A stretch of 39,946 bases of DNA from Streptomyces iconiensis. Lineage in GTDB: Bacteria; Actinomycetota; Actinomycetes; Streptomycetales; Streptomycetaceae. Both the position numbers and the translations under genes were made by a program. The notes under the pieces were generated by a model, which had not been told where the DNA came from, did not search any database, and saw only the letters and a program-made list of their open reading frames with translations. Location of the stretch: assembly GCF_028657195.3 (NCBI RefSeq), contig NZ_JANCPR020000070.1:1-39946 (forward strand). The letters run 5' to 3'. The stretch's first letter is position 1, and the number at the start of each line of letters is the position of its first letter. Shown here piece after piece: positions 6,713 through 14,715 of the stretch.

Positions 6713-8640
6713 GCCGGGACACCAGCTACGGCAACGGTGAGGCCCGGCCAGGGCCCGGCGATCGGCTCCGCTCATCCGCAGCGAGGGGGGTGGCCGCCGG
6801 AGCACTCGCTGTCCGGGCGGCACCCGGGGCCCTGGCACTGCATGTGGTGGTGGCGCTCGTCGGCGGCGCTCAGCCTGTGGTGATCGCCTGGCTCACCAAA
6901 CTCGTACTCGATGATGTGGCCGCAGGAGCGCGAACGACCACCCTGCTCCCACTGGCCGCGGGTCTGGCCGCCGCCGGATTCGTCGCGGCTGTGCTGCCCC
7001 AGTTGACGCAGTACCTGCGCGCCGAGCTCAACCGCGCTGTGGGACTCCTCGCTCAGGACCGCCTGTTCGGCGCCGTTGACAGGTTGGTTGGCCTCGCCCT
7101 GTTCGAGGACCCGCGTTTCCTGGACCGGGTGCGGCTCGCCCGTGACGCGGGAGGGTCGGGACCTGGCCAGGTGGTGGACGGCACCATCGGTCTCCTCCAG
7201 GCGATGATCACCATCACCGGGTTTCTCGCCTCCCTGTTGCTGCTCAGCCCGATGATGACCGGTCTGGTCCTGTTGGCCGGGGTACCGACCCTGGCAGCCG
7301 AACTCGCGCTGTCCCGCCGCCGGGCCCGTATGTACTGGGACATCGGCCCCGTCGAGAGACGCGAGCTGTTCTACAGCCAGCTGCTCACCAGCGTGGAAGC
7401 GGCCAAGGAGATACGGCTGTTCGGCATCGGTACGTTCCTTCGCGGCCGTATGCTGGCCGACCGCCGCAGCGCCAACATCTCCCTGCGGAGCATGGACCGC
7501 AAAGAGGCCATGGTCCAGTCGGGTCTCGGGGGTTTCGCCGCGCTGGTGGCGGGGGGCGGATTGCTGTGGGCGGTGTCCGCCACCCGGTCCGGTGGGCTCT
7601 CGGTCGGCGATGTAGCGATCTTCGTGGCGGCTGTGGCCGGTATCCAGGGCGCCGTCGCCGTACTTGCCCTGGAGATCGCCCGCACCCATCAGTCGCTGCT
7701 CATGTTCGACCACTATCTGTCCGTCATCCGCTGCCCGCCCGATCTCCCCGTCTCCCCGCACCCCCGAGCCCTGCCGCCGCTCCGGGACGCCATCGAGTTC
7801 CGGGACGTCTGGTTCCGTTACTCTCCCGAGCACGCCTGGACCCTCCGGGGCGTCAGCCTCCGTGTCCCGTGCGGGAAGGCGCTGGCGCTCATCGGGCTGA
7901 ACGGGGCGGGCAAGTCCACCCTGATCAAACTGCTGTGCCGGTACTACGACCCCACGCACGGAGAGATCCTGTGGGACGGGACGGATCTGCGCGAGATCGA
8001 TCCGGCTGAGCTGCGCCACCGTATCGGTGCCGTCTTCCAGGACTACATGGAGTACGACATGACGGCCGCCGAGAACATCGCCCTGGGCGACCTGACCTCA
8101 CTCGACGACCGCGAACGCATCCACACCGCCGCACGCCGGGCAGACCTGCACGACCGGCTGACGGAGCTGCCCCGCGGGTACGACACCCTGCTGTCCCGGA
8201 TGTTTTTCATGGACATGGACATGGACAGGGACACGGGCTTGAGCGAGGACGGCGAGCAGGACCCGCCGCAGACCGGCCTCGAACTCTCTGGCGGCCAGTG
8301 GCAACGGCTCGCCCTGGCCAGGGCCTTCTTACGGGACCAGCGCGATCTCATGATCCTCGACGAGCCGTCCGCCGGCCTGGACGCCGAGGCCGAGGCCCAG
8401 ATCCACTCCTCGCTCAGCCGATATCGCACCGGGCGGACCAGTCTGCTGATCTCCCATCGGCTCGGTGCGGTACGCGACGCCGACGTGATCGCCGTCCTCG
8501 TGGACGGGCGGATCCAGGAGCAGGGGGATCATGCCTCGCTGACGGCGATGGGGGGCGAGTACGCCAGGCTCTTCGCACTCCAGGCATCCGGTTACCGGGA
8601 CAGCGCGACAGACAACCACGAGGTGCGAGGCACATGTTGA
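6709..8640 (+). CDS. ABC transporter half-protein (membrane domain plus ATPase), with TTA codon
   Basis: A 643-residue exporter-type half-transporter. Residues about 25-340 are the six-helix membrane domain; about 360-640 are the ATPase. Walker A reads GLNGAGKST (about residue 398), the Q-loop AVFQDYMEYD, the signature LSGGQWQRLALARAF (about 526), Walker B LMILDEP (about 547) and the H-loop LLISHR. It lacks an N-terminal C39 peptidase domain, so trimming must come from elsewhere, as the S26 gene next to it suggests. A short insertion FFMDMDMDRDTG sits before the signature motif. Codon 541 (8329-8331) is TTA, the rare bldA-dependent leucine codon. It starts inside the previous stop (ATGA) and overlaps the peptidase by 7 bp. 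The likely cargo is the cysteine-rich peptide. Confidence 0.92.
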   Translation: MSRDTSYGNGEARPGPGDRLRSSAARGVAAGALAVRAAPGALALHVVVALVGGAQPVVIAWLTKLVLDDVAAGARTTTLLPLAAGLAAAGFVAAVLPQLTQYLRAELNRAVGLLAQDRLFGAVDRLVGLALFEDPRFLDRVRLARDAGGSGPGQVVDGTIGLLQAMITITGFLASLLLLSPMMTGLVLLAGVPTLAAELALSRRRARMYWDIGPVERRELFYSQLLTSVEAAKEIRLFGIGTFLRGRMLADRRSANISLRSMDRKEAMVQSGLGGFAALVAGGGLLWAVSATRSGGLSVGDVAIFVAAVAGIQGAVAVLALEIARTHQSLLMFDHYLSVIRCPPDLPVSPHPRALPPLRDAIEFRDVWFRYSPEHAWTLRGVSLRVPCGKALALIGLNGAGKSTLIKLLCRYYDPTHGEILWDGTDLREIDPAELRHRIGAVFQDYMEYDMTAAENIALGDLTSLDDRERIHTAARRADLHDRLTELPRGYDTLLSRMFFMDMDMDRDTGLSEDGEQDPPQTGLELSGGQWQRLALARAFLRDQRDLMILDEPSAGLDAEAEAQIHSSLSRYRTGRTSLLISHRLGAVRDADVIAVLVDGRIQEQGDHASLTAMGGEYARLFALQASGYRDSATDNHEVRGTC

Positions 8641-9137
8641 GCAGAACCCTGCTGACGGCCGGGGGTATCGCCGCGGGCGTCTGTCTACTCGTACCCGCGG
8701 CCCTCCGCCGGGGACTGGCCGCAGTGACCGTCCAGGGAAGCAGCATGGAACCGACGTACCAGCACGGGGACCGCGTGCTGGTACGTCACGCCCGCAACGT
8801 CTCGGCAGGGCAGATCGTCGTGGTGGAACGCCCTACGCCGCAAGGTCATTGGCCCGCGCCGCCTCTGCGGCGCGGCGGAGGCGGCGATGCCCTCCCCGCG
8901 CAGCGGGAGTGGCTGATCAAACGGGCTGTGGCCACATCTGGCGACCCGGTACCGCACGATCTGACCGGCGCCCTGCGCACGGCTCCTGGCGGCCGTGTGC
9001 CGCCAGGAGCCGTGGTACTGCTCGGTGACAGCCCGGAGAACGGCTTCGACTCCCGCCTGGTGGGCTTCTTCCCGCTGGACCGGATACTGGGCACGGTGCT
9101 GTGCGCCTTCCCCCATCACGACCCCGGACGTATCTGA
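8634..9137 (+). CDS. S26-family signal peptidase
   Basis: A 167-residue membrane-anchored serine protease of the SipS/LepB family. Residues 4-24 form a hydrophobic anchor. The catalytic serine is Ser37 in QGSSMEPTYQHGDRVLV, the catalytic lysine is Lys96 in WLIKRAVATSGD, and the C-terminal box GDSPENGFDSRLVG (131-144) matches the family G-D-N-x-x-x-S-x-D-S-R. The loop 66-91 is Pro/Gly/Arg-rich. It is short compared with the housekeeping enzymes of Streptomyces, fitting a dedicated enzyme. It overlaps the exporter gene by 7 bp and closes the unit. The likely role is removal of the leader of the six-cysteine peptide; this is inferred from context. Confidence 0.9.
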   Translation: MLSRTLLTAGGIAAGVCLLVPAALRRGLAAVTVQGSSMEPTYQHGDRVLVRHARNVSAGQIVVVERPTPQGHWPAPPLRRGGGGDALPAQREWLIKRAVATSGDPVPHDLTGALRTAPGGRVPPGAVVLLGDSPENGFDSRLVGFFPLDRILGTVLCAFPHHDPGRI

Positions 9138-9181
9138 GTCTCGGCATGGGTCGCCGGGACCGCGCCGCCTGCGCCTCTTTG

Positions 9182-9204
9182 GCGCCCGCCCTCTCCTCGG
9201 GCGC
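9182..9204. terminator. Bidirectional hairpin between convergent genes
   Basis: Stem GCGCCCG (9182-9188) with CGGGCGC (9198-9204) and a 9-nt loop, in the 70-bp gap between the end of the signal peptidase gene (+) and the end of the SDR gene (-). There is no T-run, as is common in Streptomyces. Confidence 0.6.
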
Positions 9205-9207
9205 GGG

Positions 9208-9960
9208 TTACCGCGCCGAGTAGGCGCCGTCCACGAGGTGGTAGCTGCCCTGGACGAAGGAGGCGCGGTCCGAGAGGAGGAAGGCGGTCAGCTCGGCCAC
9301 CTCCTCGGACGTGCCGAGGCGGCCCTGCGGGTGGAGGGAGATGAGGCGGTCGCGCATCGGGTTGTCCGTCTCGCGCAGGAGCGGGGTGTCGATGAAGCCG
9401 GGGCCGACGGCGTTGACGCGTACGCCTTTGTCCGCGTATTCGAGCGCGGCGGTCTTCGTCAGGCCGACGATCGCGTGTTTGGCGGCGACGTAGGCGGGTG
9501 CGCCGGCGAAGCCGTTGGTGCCGAGGATCGAGGACATGTTGACGATGGCGCCGCTGCCCGCCTGCGCCATGACGGGGAGTTCATGGCGCAGGCAGTAGAA
9601 GACGCCGCTCAGGTTGGTGGCGATGACGCGGTCCCAGGCCGCGATGTCGTACTCGCCCGTGGGCAGGGACGGGCCGCCCACGCCCGCGTTGTTCACGGCG
9701 AGGTCGAGCGAACCGTAGGTGTCGGTGGTGAAGCGGACCGCCTGGCGTACCGAGTCGGGGTCGGTGACATCCATGACCAGGGGTTCGGCCCTGCCGCCCG
9801 CGGTCTCCAGCTCGCCGGCCGCGAGTTGGGCCCCGTCGGCGTCGTAGTCGGCGACCACGACGGCGGCGCCGCTGTGCGCCAGGCGCCGCGCGACCGCCAG
9901 CCCGATGCCCGAGGCGGCGCCGGTGACCAGCGCGGCCTTGCCCTCGAATTCGAGGCTCAT
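9208..9960 (-). CDS. SDR family NAD(P)-dependent oxidoreductase
   Basis: A 250-residue classical short-chain dehydrogenase. The cofactor motif is TGAASGIG (13-20), the NNAGVG motif stands near residue 90, the catalytic serine lies in NMSSILG and the Tyr-x-x-x-Lys pair in AYVAAKHA (about 156-160). ADYDADG after the second strand, with Asp at its start, suggests NAD rather than NADP. The closing block SFVQGSYHLVDGAYSAR is the usual SDR C-terminus. The ribosome site AGGAGGT lies about 7 nt upstream of the ATG at 9960. It faces a divergent M28 peptidase gene across 257 bp. The substrate is unknown. Confidence 0.93.
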   Translation of the reverse strand: MSLEFEGKAALVTGAASGIGLAVARRLAHSGAAVVVADYDADGAQLAAGELETAGGRAEPLVMDVTDPDSVRQAVRFTTDTYGSLDLAVNNAGVGGPSLPTGEYDIAAWDRVIATNLSGVFYCLRHELPVMAQAGSGAIVNMSSILGTNGFAGAPAYVAAKHAIVGLTKTAALEYADKGVRVNAVGPGFIDTPLLRETDNPMRDRLISLHPQGRLGTSEEVAELTAFLLSDRASFVQGSYHLVDGAYSAR

Positions 9961-10217
9961 ACGACGTGACCTCCTGTTGGCGACCCCGCGCCCCCTCTCG
10001 CCACGGTCCCCGCCCCCTGAGCGCCCCGCAGGCACACGGGCACCATCCGGGTGAGGGGCGGGGCCCCGGGCCGAGGGCGAGGGCGGCGCGTAAGGGACCT
10101 TCGGCGCCGGACCTGACGGGCGCCGTACGCGTCCCGGCTCCTCCTGGTACGCACTCTTGTTCGGGGTGGGGCGCGGGTTCACAATCGCGCGAAGGGCGAC
10201 GTACGGGAGGGGATGTC

Positions 10218-11687
10218 ATGGGTGAGGCAGGGGCAGGGACAGGGACGGGTGCAGGAACAGGGGCAGGGACGGGTGCAGGGGCGAGGGCCGGGCGGAGAGC
10301 CGTGCTGGCGACGGCGGCCGGTGCCGCTGTCGTGGCCGGGACGGGGTTCGGGGCGCAGCCGGCGGCAGCCGCGCGGCAGGGGGTCGCCGGTCAGCGGCCG
10401 GACCGCGAACTGCGGGAGCTGCTACGGGAGATCGACCCGCGGCGGATCGAGGCGACCGTCAGAAAGCTGGCCTCGTTCGGGACGCGGCACACCCTCTCGG
10501 TACAGGACGACCCGCAGCGGGGCATCGGCGCGGCCAGGGACTGGATCCGCGACCGGATGGTGGAGTACGCGAAGGCGTCCGGCGGCCGGATGACCGTGGA
10601 GCTGCAGTCGTACGTACAGGAGCCGGCCAACCGCGTCCCGGTGCCGACCCGCATCACGAACGTGATCGCCACCCTGCGCGGCGGCGCCGACCCCGGCCGC
10701 GTCCACGTCGTATCCGGGCACTACGACTCGCGTGCCAGCGATCCCATGGACGCCACCAGCGACGCGCCGGGCGCCGACGACGACGCCTCGGGCGTCGCCG
10801 TCGTGCTGGAACTGGCCCGCGTCATGGCCCGCAGGCGTCCCGCCGCGACGCTGGTGTTCGCGGCCGTCGCGGGCGAGGAGCAGGGGTTGTACGGCGCGAA
10901 CCACATGGCTGAGGTCTTCGAGGCGAAGGGCACGCGGGTGCGTGCGATGTTCACCAACGACATCGTGGGCAGCCCGACCGCCGACGACGGTGAGCGGGAC
11001 CCGCGCACCATACGGCTGTTCGCCGAAGGGGTACCGACCTCGGAGACCCCGGAGGAGGCCGAGACCCGCCGCTCGGTCGGCGGCGAGAACGACTCGGCCT
11101 CGCGTCAACTGGCCCGTTTCGTACGGGATGTGGCCGACGTCGGGAACAACGACGCCACCGGTATGCGGGTCCGTGTCATCTACCGCCGCGACCGCTATCT
11201 GCGCGGCGGCGACCACATCCCGTTCCTCGAACGCGGCTACCCGGCGGCCCGGTTCACCGAGCCGGCCGAGGACTACGCGCATCAGCACCAGGACGTGCGG
11301 GTCGAGAACGGCAAGCAGTACGGGGACCTGCCCGAGTTCTGCGACTTCGGCTACATCGCGCGGGTGGCACGCGTGAACGCCGCCGCGCTGTGGTCCCTCG
11401 TGCAGGCCCCGGAGGCCCCGCGCGGCGCGAAGATCGTCACCAGCGCGCTCACCAACGACACCGAGCTGGTGTGGGAGAGCCCCGAACCGGGGCACGGCCC
11501 GCGCCCCGTGCGCTACGAGGTGGTCTGGCGCGAGACCACAGAGCACGAGTGGACACACGTACGGAACGTGGGAAACACGACCCGGCACACCGTCGAGCTG
11601 TCCAAGGACAACGTGTTCTTCGGGGTCAGGGCGGTGGGCCCCGGCGGCCACCGCAGCCCTGTCGCCTTCCCCGCGCCCCAGCGCTGA
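10218..11687 (+). CDS. Secreted M28-family zinc peptidase with C-terminal beta-sandwich
   Basis: A 489-residue exported aminopeptidase-type metalloenzyme. The N-terminus is a Gly/Ala/Thr-rich repeat (residues 3-22) followed by a Tat-like signal, RAGRRAVLATAAGAAVVAG, with a cleavage region around AQPAAAA. Zinc ligands of the M28 fold are visible: His168 in SGHYDSR, the bridging Asp in GADDDASG, the Glu pair in AGEEQGLYG, the Asp in FTNDIVG and a late His in DYAHQHQD. Residues about 395-489 look like a fibronectin-III-type sandwich (VRYEVVWRETTEHEWTHV). The ribosome site GGGAGGGG precedes the ATG. A strong hairpin follows the stop. Confidence 0.9.
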   Translation: MGEAGAGTGTGAGTGAGTGAGARAGRRAVLATAAGAAVVAGTGFGAQPAAAARQGVAGQRPDRELRELLREIDPRRIEATVRKLASFGTRHTLSVQDDPQRGIGAARDWIRDRMVEYAKASGGRMTVELQSYVQEPANRVPVPTRITNVIATLRGGADPGRVHVVSGHYDSRASDPMDATSDAPGADDDASGVAVVLELARVMARRRPAATLVFAAVAGEEQGLYGANHMAEVFEAKGTRVRAMFTNDIVGSPTADDGERDPRTIRLFAEGVPTSETPEEAETRRSVGGENDSASRQLARFVRDVADVGNNDATGMRVRVIYRRDRYLRGGDHIPFLERGYPAARFTEPAEDYAHQHQDVRVENGKQYGDLPEFCDFGYIARVARVNAAALWSLVQAPEAPRGAKIVTSALTNDTELVWESPEPGHGPRPVRYEVVWRETTEHEWTHVRNVGNTTRHTVELSKDNVFFGVRAVGPGGHRSPVAFPAPQR

Positions 11688-11706
11688 GCCGGAGGCCGCC
11701 GGGCCA

Positions 11707-11741
11707 CCGGTCTCACTCCGGTTGAGCCGGGGTGAGACCGG
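11707..11741 (+). terminator. Strong hairpin terminator after the M28 gene
   Basis: Stem CCGGTCTCAC (11707-11716) with GTGAGACCGG (11732-11741), extended inward by CCGG (11718-11721) with CCGG (11727-11730) and a TTGAG loop. It begins 20 bp after the M28 stop and precedes the ARMT1-like gene. No T-run follows. Confidence 0.75.
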
Positions 11742-11801
11742 CCCGGCGCTGTGGTTACTGTCGTTCCCGTACAGATGATCACCGCCAGGGAAGGAGCCGC
11801 C

Positions 11802-13148
11802 GTGCGGCGTGCGGACAGCGGGAACGGCGAGGACGGCGGGAACGGCACCCGGGAGGGAGCCGGCGTTCCAGGCGGAGGCGGAGGCGGAGGCGAAGGCGCA
11901 GGCGGGGACGGCGCGGACCGTACGGGCGAGGCGGATGGTGCGCCGCAGGGCCCGGACTCCTGGGCGCCCGCCATCGTCAGCAGCGAACCCGGCACGTTCG
12001 CGTACGACGTGTGGCACAAGCGGCATCCCGCGCTCTTCCAGCGCCTCAAGGAAGCCCTGCCCTACGGGCCGGCGCGGCGCGACGCGCTCGACGCGCTGCT
12101 GGAGGAGACGCTGAGCGGCACCCTCACGCCACTGCCGTCCGACGCCGACGAGGCGTCCCTGTGGAACGGGCCCTGGGACAGGGGCCACTACGGCAAGGGC
12201 TGGACCGAGGCGCCCTTCCTGTGGGCCGAGAGCTACTTCTACCGGCGGCTGCGCGGCGCCACCGGATACGCGTACGACGGAGCCGGGAGCGGCGGCACCG
12301 CGGGTGACCGCGCCTGGCGCGGTGTCGACCCGTTCGCACCGTTCAAGGAGGCCGAACTGGTGGGCAGCGCCGTCGAGGGGCAGCTCGCCGCGCTCGACAC
12401 GCTGGAGGAAGCACTCGTCGACGAGCGCACCGACGCGCTGCTCCTCGGCGCGCTCTGGGGCAACCGCGCCGACCTCGGCTTCCTCATCACGGCGGCGGAG
12501 AGCGAGGGCGACCGCCCCCTCGTCGCCGACGACCGCGACGCGCTGCGCGCCCTGCTGCGGACCACCGAGGAGCGCGGCGGGCACGTCGTGCTCGTCGCCG
12601 ACAACGCGGGCCGCGAGCTGATCCCCGATCTGCTGCTCGCCGCGCACCTGCTGGACAGCGGCCGGGCCTCGACCCTCGCGCTGCACGTCAAGCCGCACCC
12701 GTACTACGTCTCCGACGCCGTCACCAGCGACGTGCTGGCCGCGCTGCGCCGGATCGCCGCCGCTCCCGGCGCCGCGGGCCGCGCGGGCCACCGGCTGTGG
12801 GCCGCGCTGGAGGAGGGGCGGCTGGAGATCCGGACGGCCGCTTTCTCCTGCGCCCCGCTCACCTATGACGCCATGCCGGAGGCGCTGCGCGCCGAGTTCG
12901 CCTCGGCCGCGCTCACCGTCTTCAAGGGGGATCTCAACTACCGCCGCCTGGTCGGCGACAGGCACTGGGCACCGACCACACCGTTCGCCGACGTCACGGC
13001 GTACTTCCCCGGCCCCGTCGCCGCGCTGCGCACCCTCAAGTCCGATGTGGCCGTCGGCCTCGACGCCGCGACGGTCACGGCGCTGGACGGCTCGGGCGAG
13101 GCATGGCGCACGAATGGCGCGCACGCGCTGATCCATGTGCGCGACTGA
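11802..13148 (+). CDS. ARMT1-type damage-control phosphatase (DUF89)
   Basis: A 448-residue cytosolic protein. I chose the GTG at 11802 because AAGGAG (11791-11796) stands 5 nt before it; the ATG at 11775 lacks a ribosome site. After a Gly/Glu-rich unstructured head (about 50 residues) come family landmarks: FAYDVWHKRHPAL, WAESYFYRRL, GNRADLGF, VLVADNAGRELIPDLLLAAH (metal/phosphate loop, D-N-x-G-x-E), LHVKPHPYYVSDAV, VFKGDLNYRRLVGD and AALRTLKSDVAVGL. The Asp-Asn pair and the K-G-D-L-N-Y-R-R-L motif are the metal-binding and active-site elements of DUF89 enzymes, which remove phosphate from damaged sugar phosphates and related metabolites. The substrate is not shown by the sequence. Confidence 0.9.
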   Translation: MRRADSGNGEDGGNGTREGAGVPGGGGGGGEGAGGDGADRTGEADGAPQGPDSWAPAIVSSEPGTFAYDVWHKRHPALFQRLKEALPYGPARRDALDALLEETLSGTLTPLPSDADEASLWNGPWDRGHYGKGWTEAPFLWAESYFYRRLRGATGYAYDGAGSGGTAGDRAWRGVDPFAPFKEAELVGSAVEGQLAALDTLEEALVDERTDALLLGALWGNRADLGFLITAAESEGDRPLVADDRDALRALLRTTEERGGHVVLVADNAGRELIPDLLLAAHLLDSGRASTLALHVKPHPYYVSDAVTSDVLAALRRIAAAPGAAGRAGHRLWAALEEGRLEIRTAAFSCAPLTYDAMPEALRAEFASAALTVFKGDLNYRRLVGDRHWAPTTPFADVTAYFPGPVAALRTLKSDVAVGLDAATVTALDGSGEAWRTNGAHALIHVRD

Positions 13149-13297
13149 CGGCCCGCCCTGACCGCTACCGCCCGTGCCGCCTGCTCCGTCCGTTACCGCC
13201 GTACGGCCGGTCCAGGTTGCGGGAGTGTGGCCGCGCGCGTGACATGGCTGGAGACGGCTCCGGCCGACCCTGCCCGCATCCCGGAGGACCCAGCGCC

Positions 13298-13801
13298 ATG
13301 AAACTTCTGCACCTGGTAGCCCGTCCGCTCATCGGTTCGATCTTCCTCACCGCCGGCGTCCAGGTGCTGCGCTCGCCGGAGCCGCCTGCCGGCGCCGCGG
13401 AGGCGCTGCTCGCCAAGGTGCGCGGTGCCCTGCCCGCCTTCCCCGAAGACGATGTCGCCGTCGTACGGGCCAACGCCGCCGTCCACGTCGTCGCCGGTGG
13501 ACTGCTCGCGCTCGGCAAGGCGCCCCGGCTGGCCGCGCTGGCGCTCGCCGTCTCGCTGGTGCCGACGATGCTGGCGGCGCACTCCTTCTGGGAGTACGAC
13601 GAGCAGGGCGAACGTGACAGCCACCGCCTGGAGTTCGCGAAGGACGCCGCCGTGCTCGGCGGGCTGCTCGCCGTCATCAGCGACGCGAGGCATCTGGCGC
13701 GCGAGCGCGTATGGCGGGAGAAGGCGCGTAACCTGCGCAGGCGGCAGATCCTCAGCAACGCGCCGTCAGCCCTCCGTCGACGGGTAGACACACCCCATTG
13801 A
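13298..13801 (+). CDS. DoxX-family membrane protein
   Basis: A 167-residue protein with four hydrophobic segments, beginning MKLLHLVARPLIGSIFLTAG. The DoxX signature block HSFWEYDEQGERDSHRLEFA followed by LGGLLAVI is present. The ribosome site GGAGGA stands about 10 nt before ATG 13298. The function of DoxX proteins of this type is not settled; redox roles are often proposed. The basic tail (ARNLRRRQILSNAPSALRRR) is longer than usual, and its last 50 bp overlap the 3' end of the convergent SDR gene, so the original stop may have lain earlier. Confidence 0.88.
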   Translation: MKLLHLVARPLIGSIFLTAGVQVLRSPEPPAGAAEALLAKVRGALPAFPEDDVAVVRANAAVHVVAGGLLALGKAPRLAALALAVSLVPTMLAAHSFWEYDEQGERDSHRLEFAKDAAVLGGLLAVISDARHLARERVWREKARNLRRRQILSNAPSALRRRVDTPH

Positions 13802-14549
13802 CGTAGGCGGCCTCGTCGGAGGCCAGGAAAACCGCGGCTGCCGCCACGTCCCACGGGCTGCCCATACGCCCCGTCGGGCTGGCCGCGTCCCGCCGGGCGC
13901 GCACCTCGCCGGGGTCACTGCCGGCCGCCGCGATCTGCTGCGAGACCAGCGGCGTGTGGATCAGGCCGGGCAGCACCGCGTTGACCCGTATGCCCTCGGC
14001 CGCGTGCCGGAGCGCCAGTGAGACGGTGAGCTGGTTGACGCCCGCCTTTGCGGCGCTGTAGCCCGGGTACTCGTAACCGGTGTCGCGGATCGCGGCGATC
14101 GAGGACACGTTCACCACGGCCCCGCCGCCCGCGCGGCGCATCAGCGGCAGCACGTGCTTGCAGGTGAGGAAGACCGAGGTCAGGTTGGTACGCAGCCCGG
14201 CGTCCCACGCCGCGAGACCGGTACAGGTCAGCGCATCCGTACGGGCGACGCCCACGTTGTTGTGCAGCACCGTGGGCGGGCCGAGCCGCCCGGCAGCGGC
14301 GGTGACGGCGGCGGCTACCTGGTCCTCGTCGGTCACATCGGCGGCCGGCGCCGGCGCCGTTCCGCCCTCGTCCGCGATCAGTTCGGCCGTGCGCCCGGCC
14401 TCGTCCGTACGCAGGTCGACGGCCGCCACCCGGGCGCCCTCGCGGGCGTAGGCGAGGGCAGCTGCCCTCCCGTTGCTCATCCCCTCGCCGCTCGACCCGG
14501 CGCCGAAGACCAGCGCCACCTTCCCCGCCGGCCGCCCGCCCTCGCTCAT
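13752..14549 (-). CDS. SDR family oxidoreductase with atypical cofactor loop
   Basis: A 265-residue short-chain dehydrogenase. The cofactor loop is unusual: FGAGSSGEGMSNGRA, longer than the classical T-G-x-x-x-G-x-G. The Asn-Asn-Ala-Gly motif is HNNVGVA. The catalytic Ser is in NVSSIAAI, and Tyr/Lys in YPGYSAAKAG. The C-terminus YVNGVCLPVDGGLTARC is standard. ATG 14549 is supported by GGGAGGGAG upstream. A start at 14582 (MGRAHGRERW) would put the ribosome site inside the gene. A 20-bp tandem repeat lies just upstream. The 3' end overlaps the DoxX gene by 50 bp. Confidence 0.9.
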   Translation of the reverse strand: MSEGGRPAGKVALVFGAGSSGEGMSNGRAAALAYAREGARVAAVDLRTDEAGRTAELIADEGGTAPAPAADVTDEDQVAAAVTAAAGRLGPPTVLHNNVGVARTDALTCTGLAAWDAGLRTNLTSVFLTCKHVLPLMRRAGGGAVVNVSSIAAIRDTGYEYPGYSAAKAGVNQLTVSLALRHAAEGIRVNAVLPGLIHTPLVSQQIAAAGSDPGEVRARRDAASPTGRMGSPWDVAAAAVFLASDEAAYVNGVCLPVDGGLTARC

Positions 14550-14571
14550 GACCCACCGCTCCCTCCCGTGC

Positions 14572-14651
14572 GCACGTCCCATGTGCTGAACTCCGGTCCC
14601 GTGTGCGGGAGTCCGGCTCCGTGTGCTGGGGTCCGGCCCCTTGTGCCGGAC
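14572..14651. repeat. Four tandem 20-bp repeats upstream of an SDR gene
   Basis: Four consecutive 20-bp units: 14572-14591, 14592-14611 (TCCGGTCCCGTGTGCGGGAG), 14612-14631 (TCCGGCTCCGTGTGCTGGGG) and 14632-14651 (TCCGGCCCCTTGTGCCGGAC). The shared core is TCCGG-N3-CGTGTGC. The period is not a multiple of three, and the block lies in the 5' region of the minus-strand SDR gene, so it is probably not protein-coding. Confidence 0.75.
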
Positions 14652-14715
14652 CCGGCGAGTATCGGTTCCGCCGGGTGCTCCGGGGCACCGCAGCGCGTGG
14701 GGAGTCGGCGCGACG

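Noticed and set aside
5324..9137. Methylamine dehydrogenase maturation cluster
   Set aside because: MauE- and MauD-like genes are present, but no mauA, mauB, mauG or amicyanin, and the small peptide does not resemble the dehydrogenase light chain beyond being Cys- and Trp-rich.
5324..9137. Lantibiotic, lasso peptide or thiopeptide cluster
   Set aside because: There is no LanB/LanC/LanM, lasso cyclase, YcaO or radical-SAM gene; the only modification-type genes are thiol-redox proteins.
10422..13136. A 904-codon open frame on the minus strand opposite the M28 and ARMT1 genes
   Set aside because: It is a shadow of two well-supported plus-strand genes; its Arg/Gly/Ala/His-rich product shows no family motif and no ribosome site. 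Long antisense frames are expected at this GC content.
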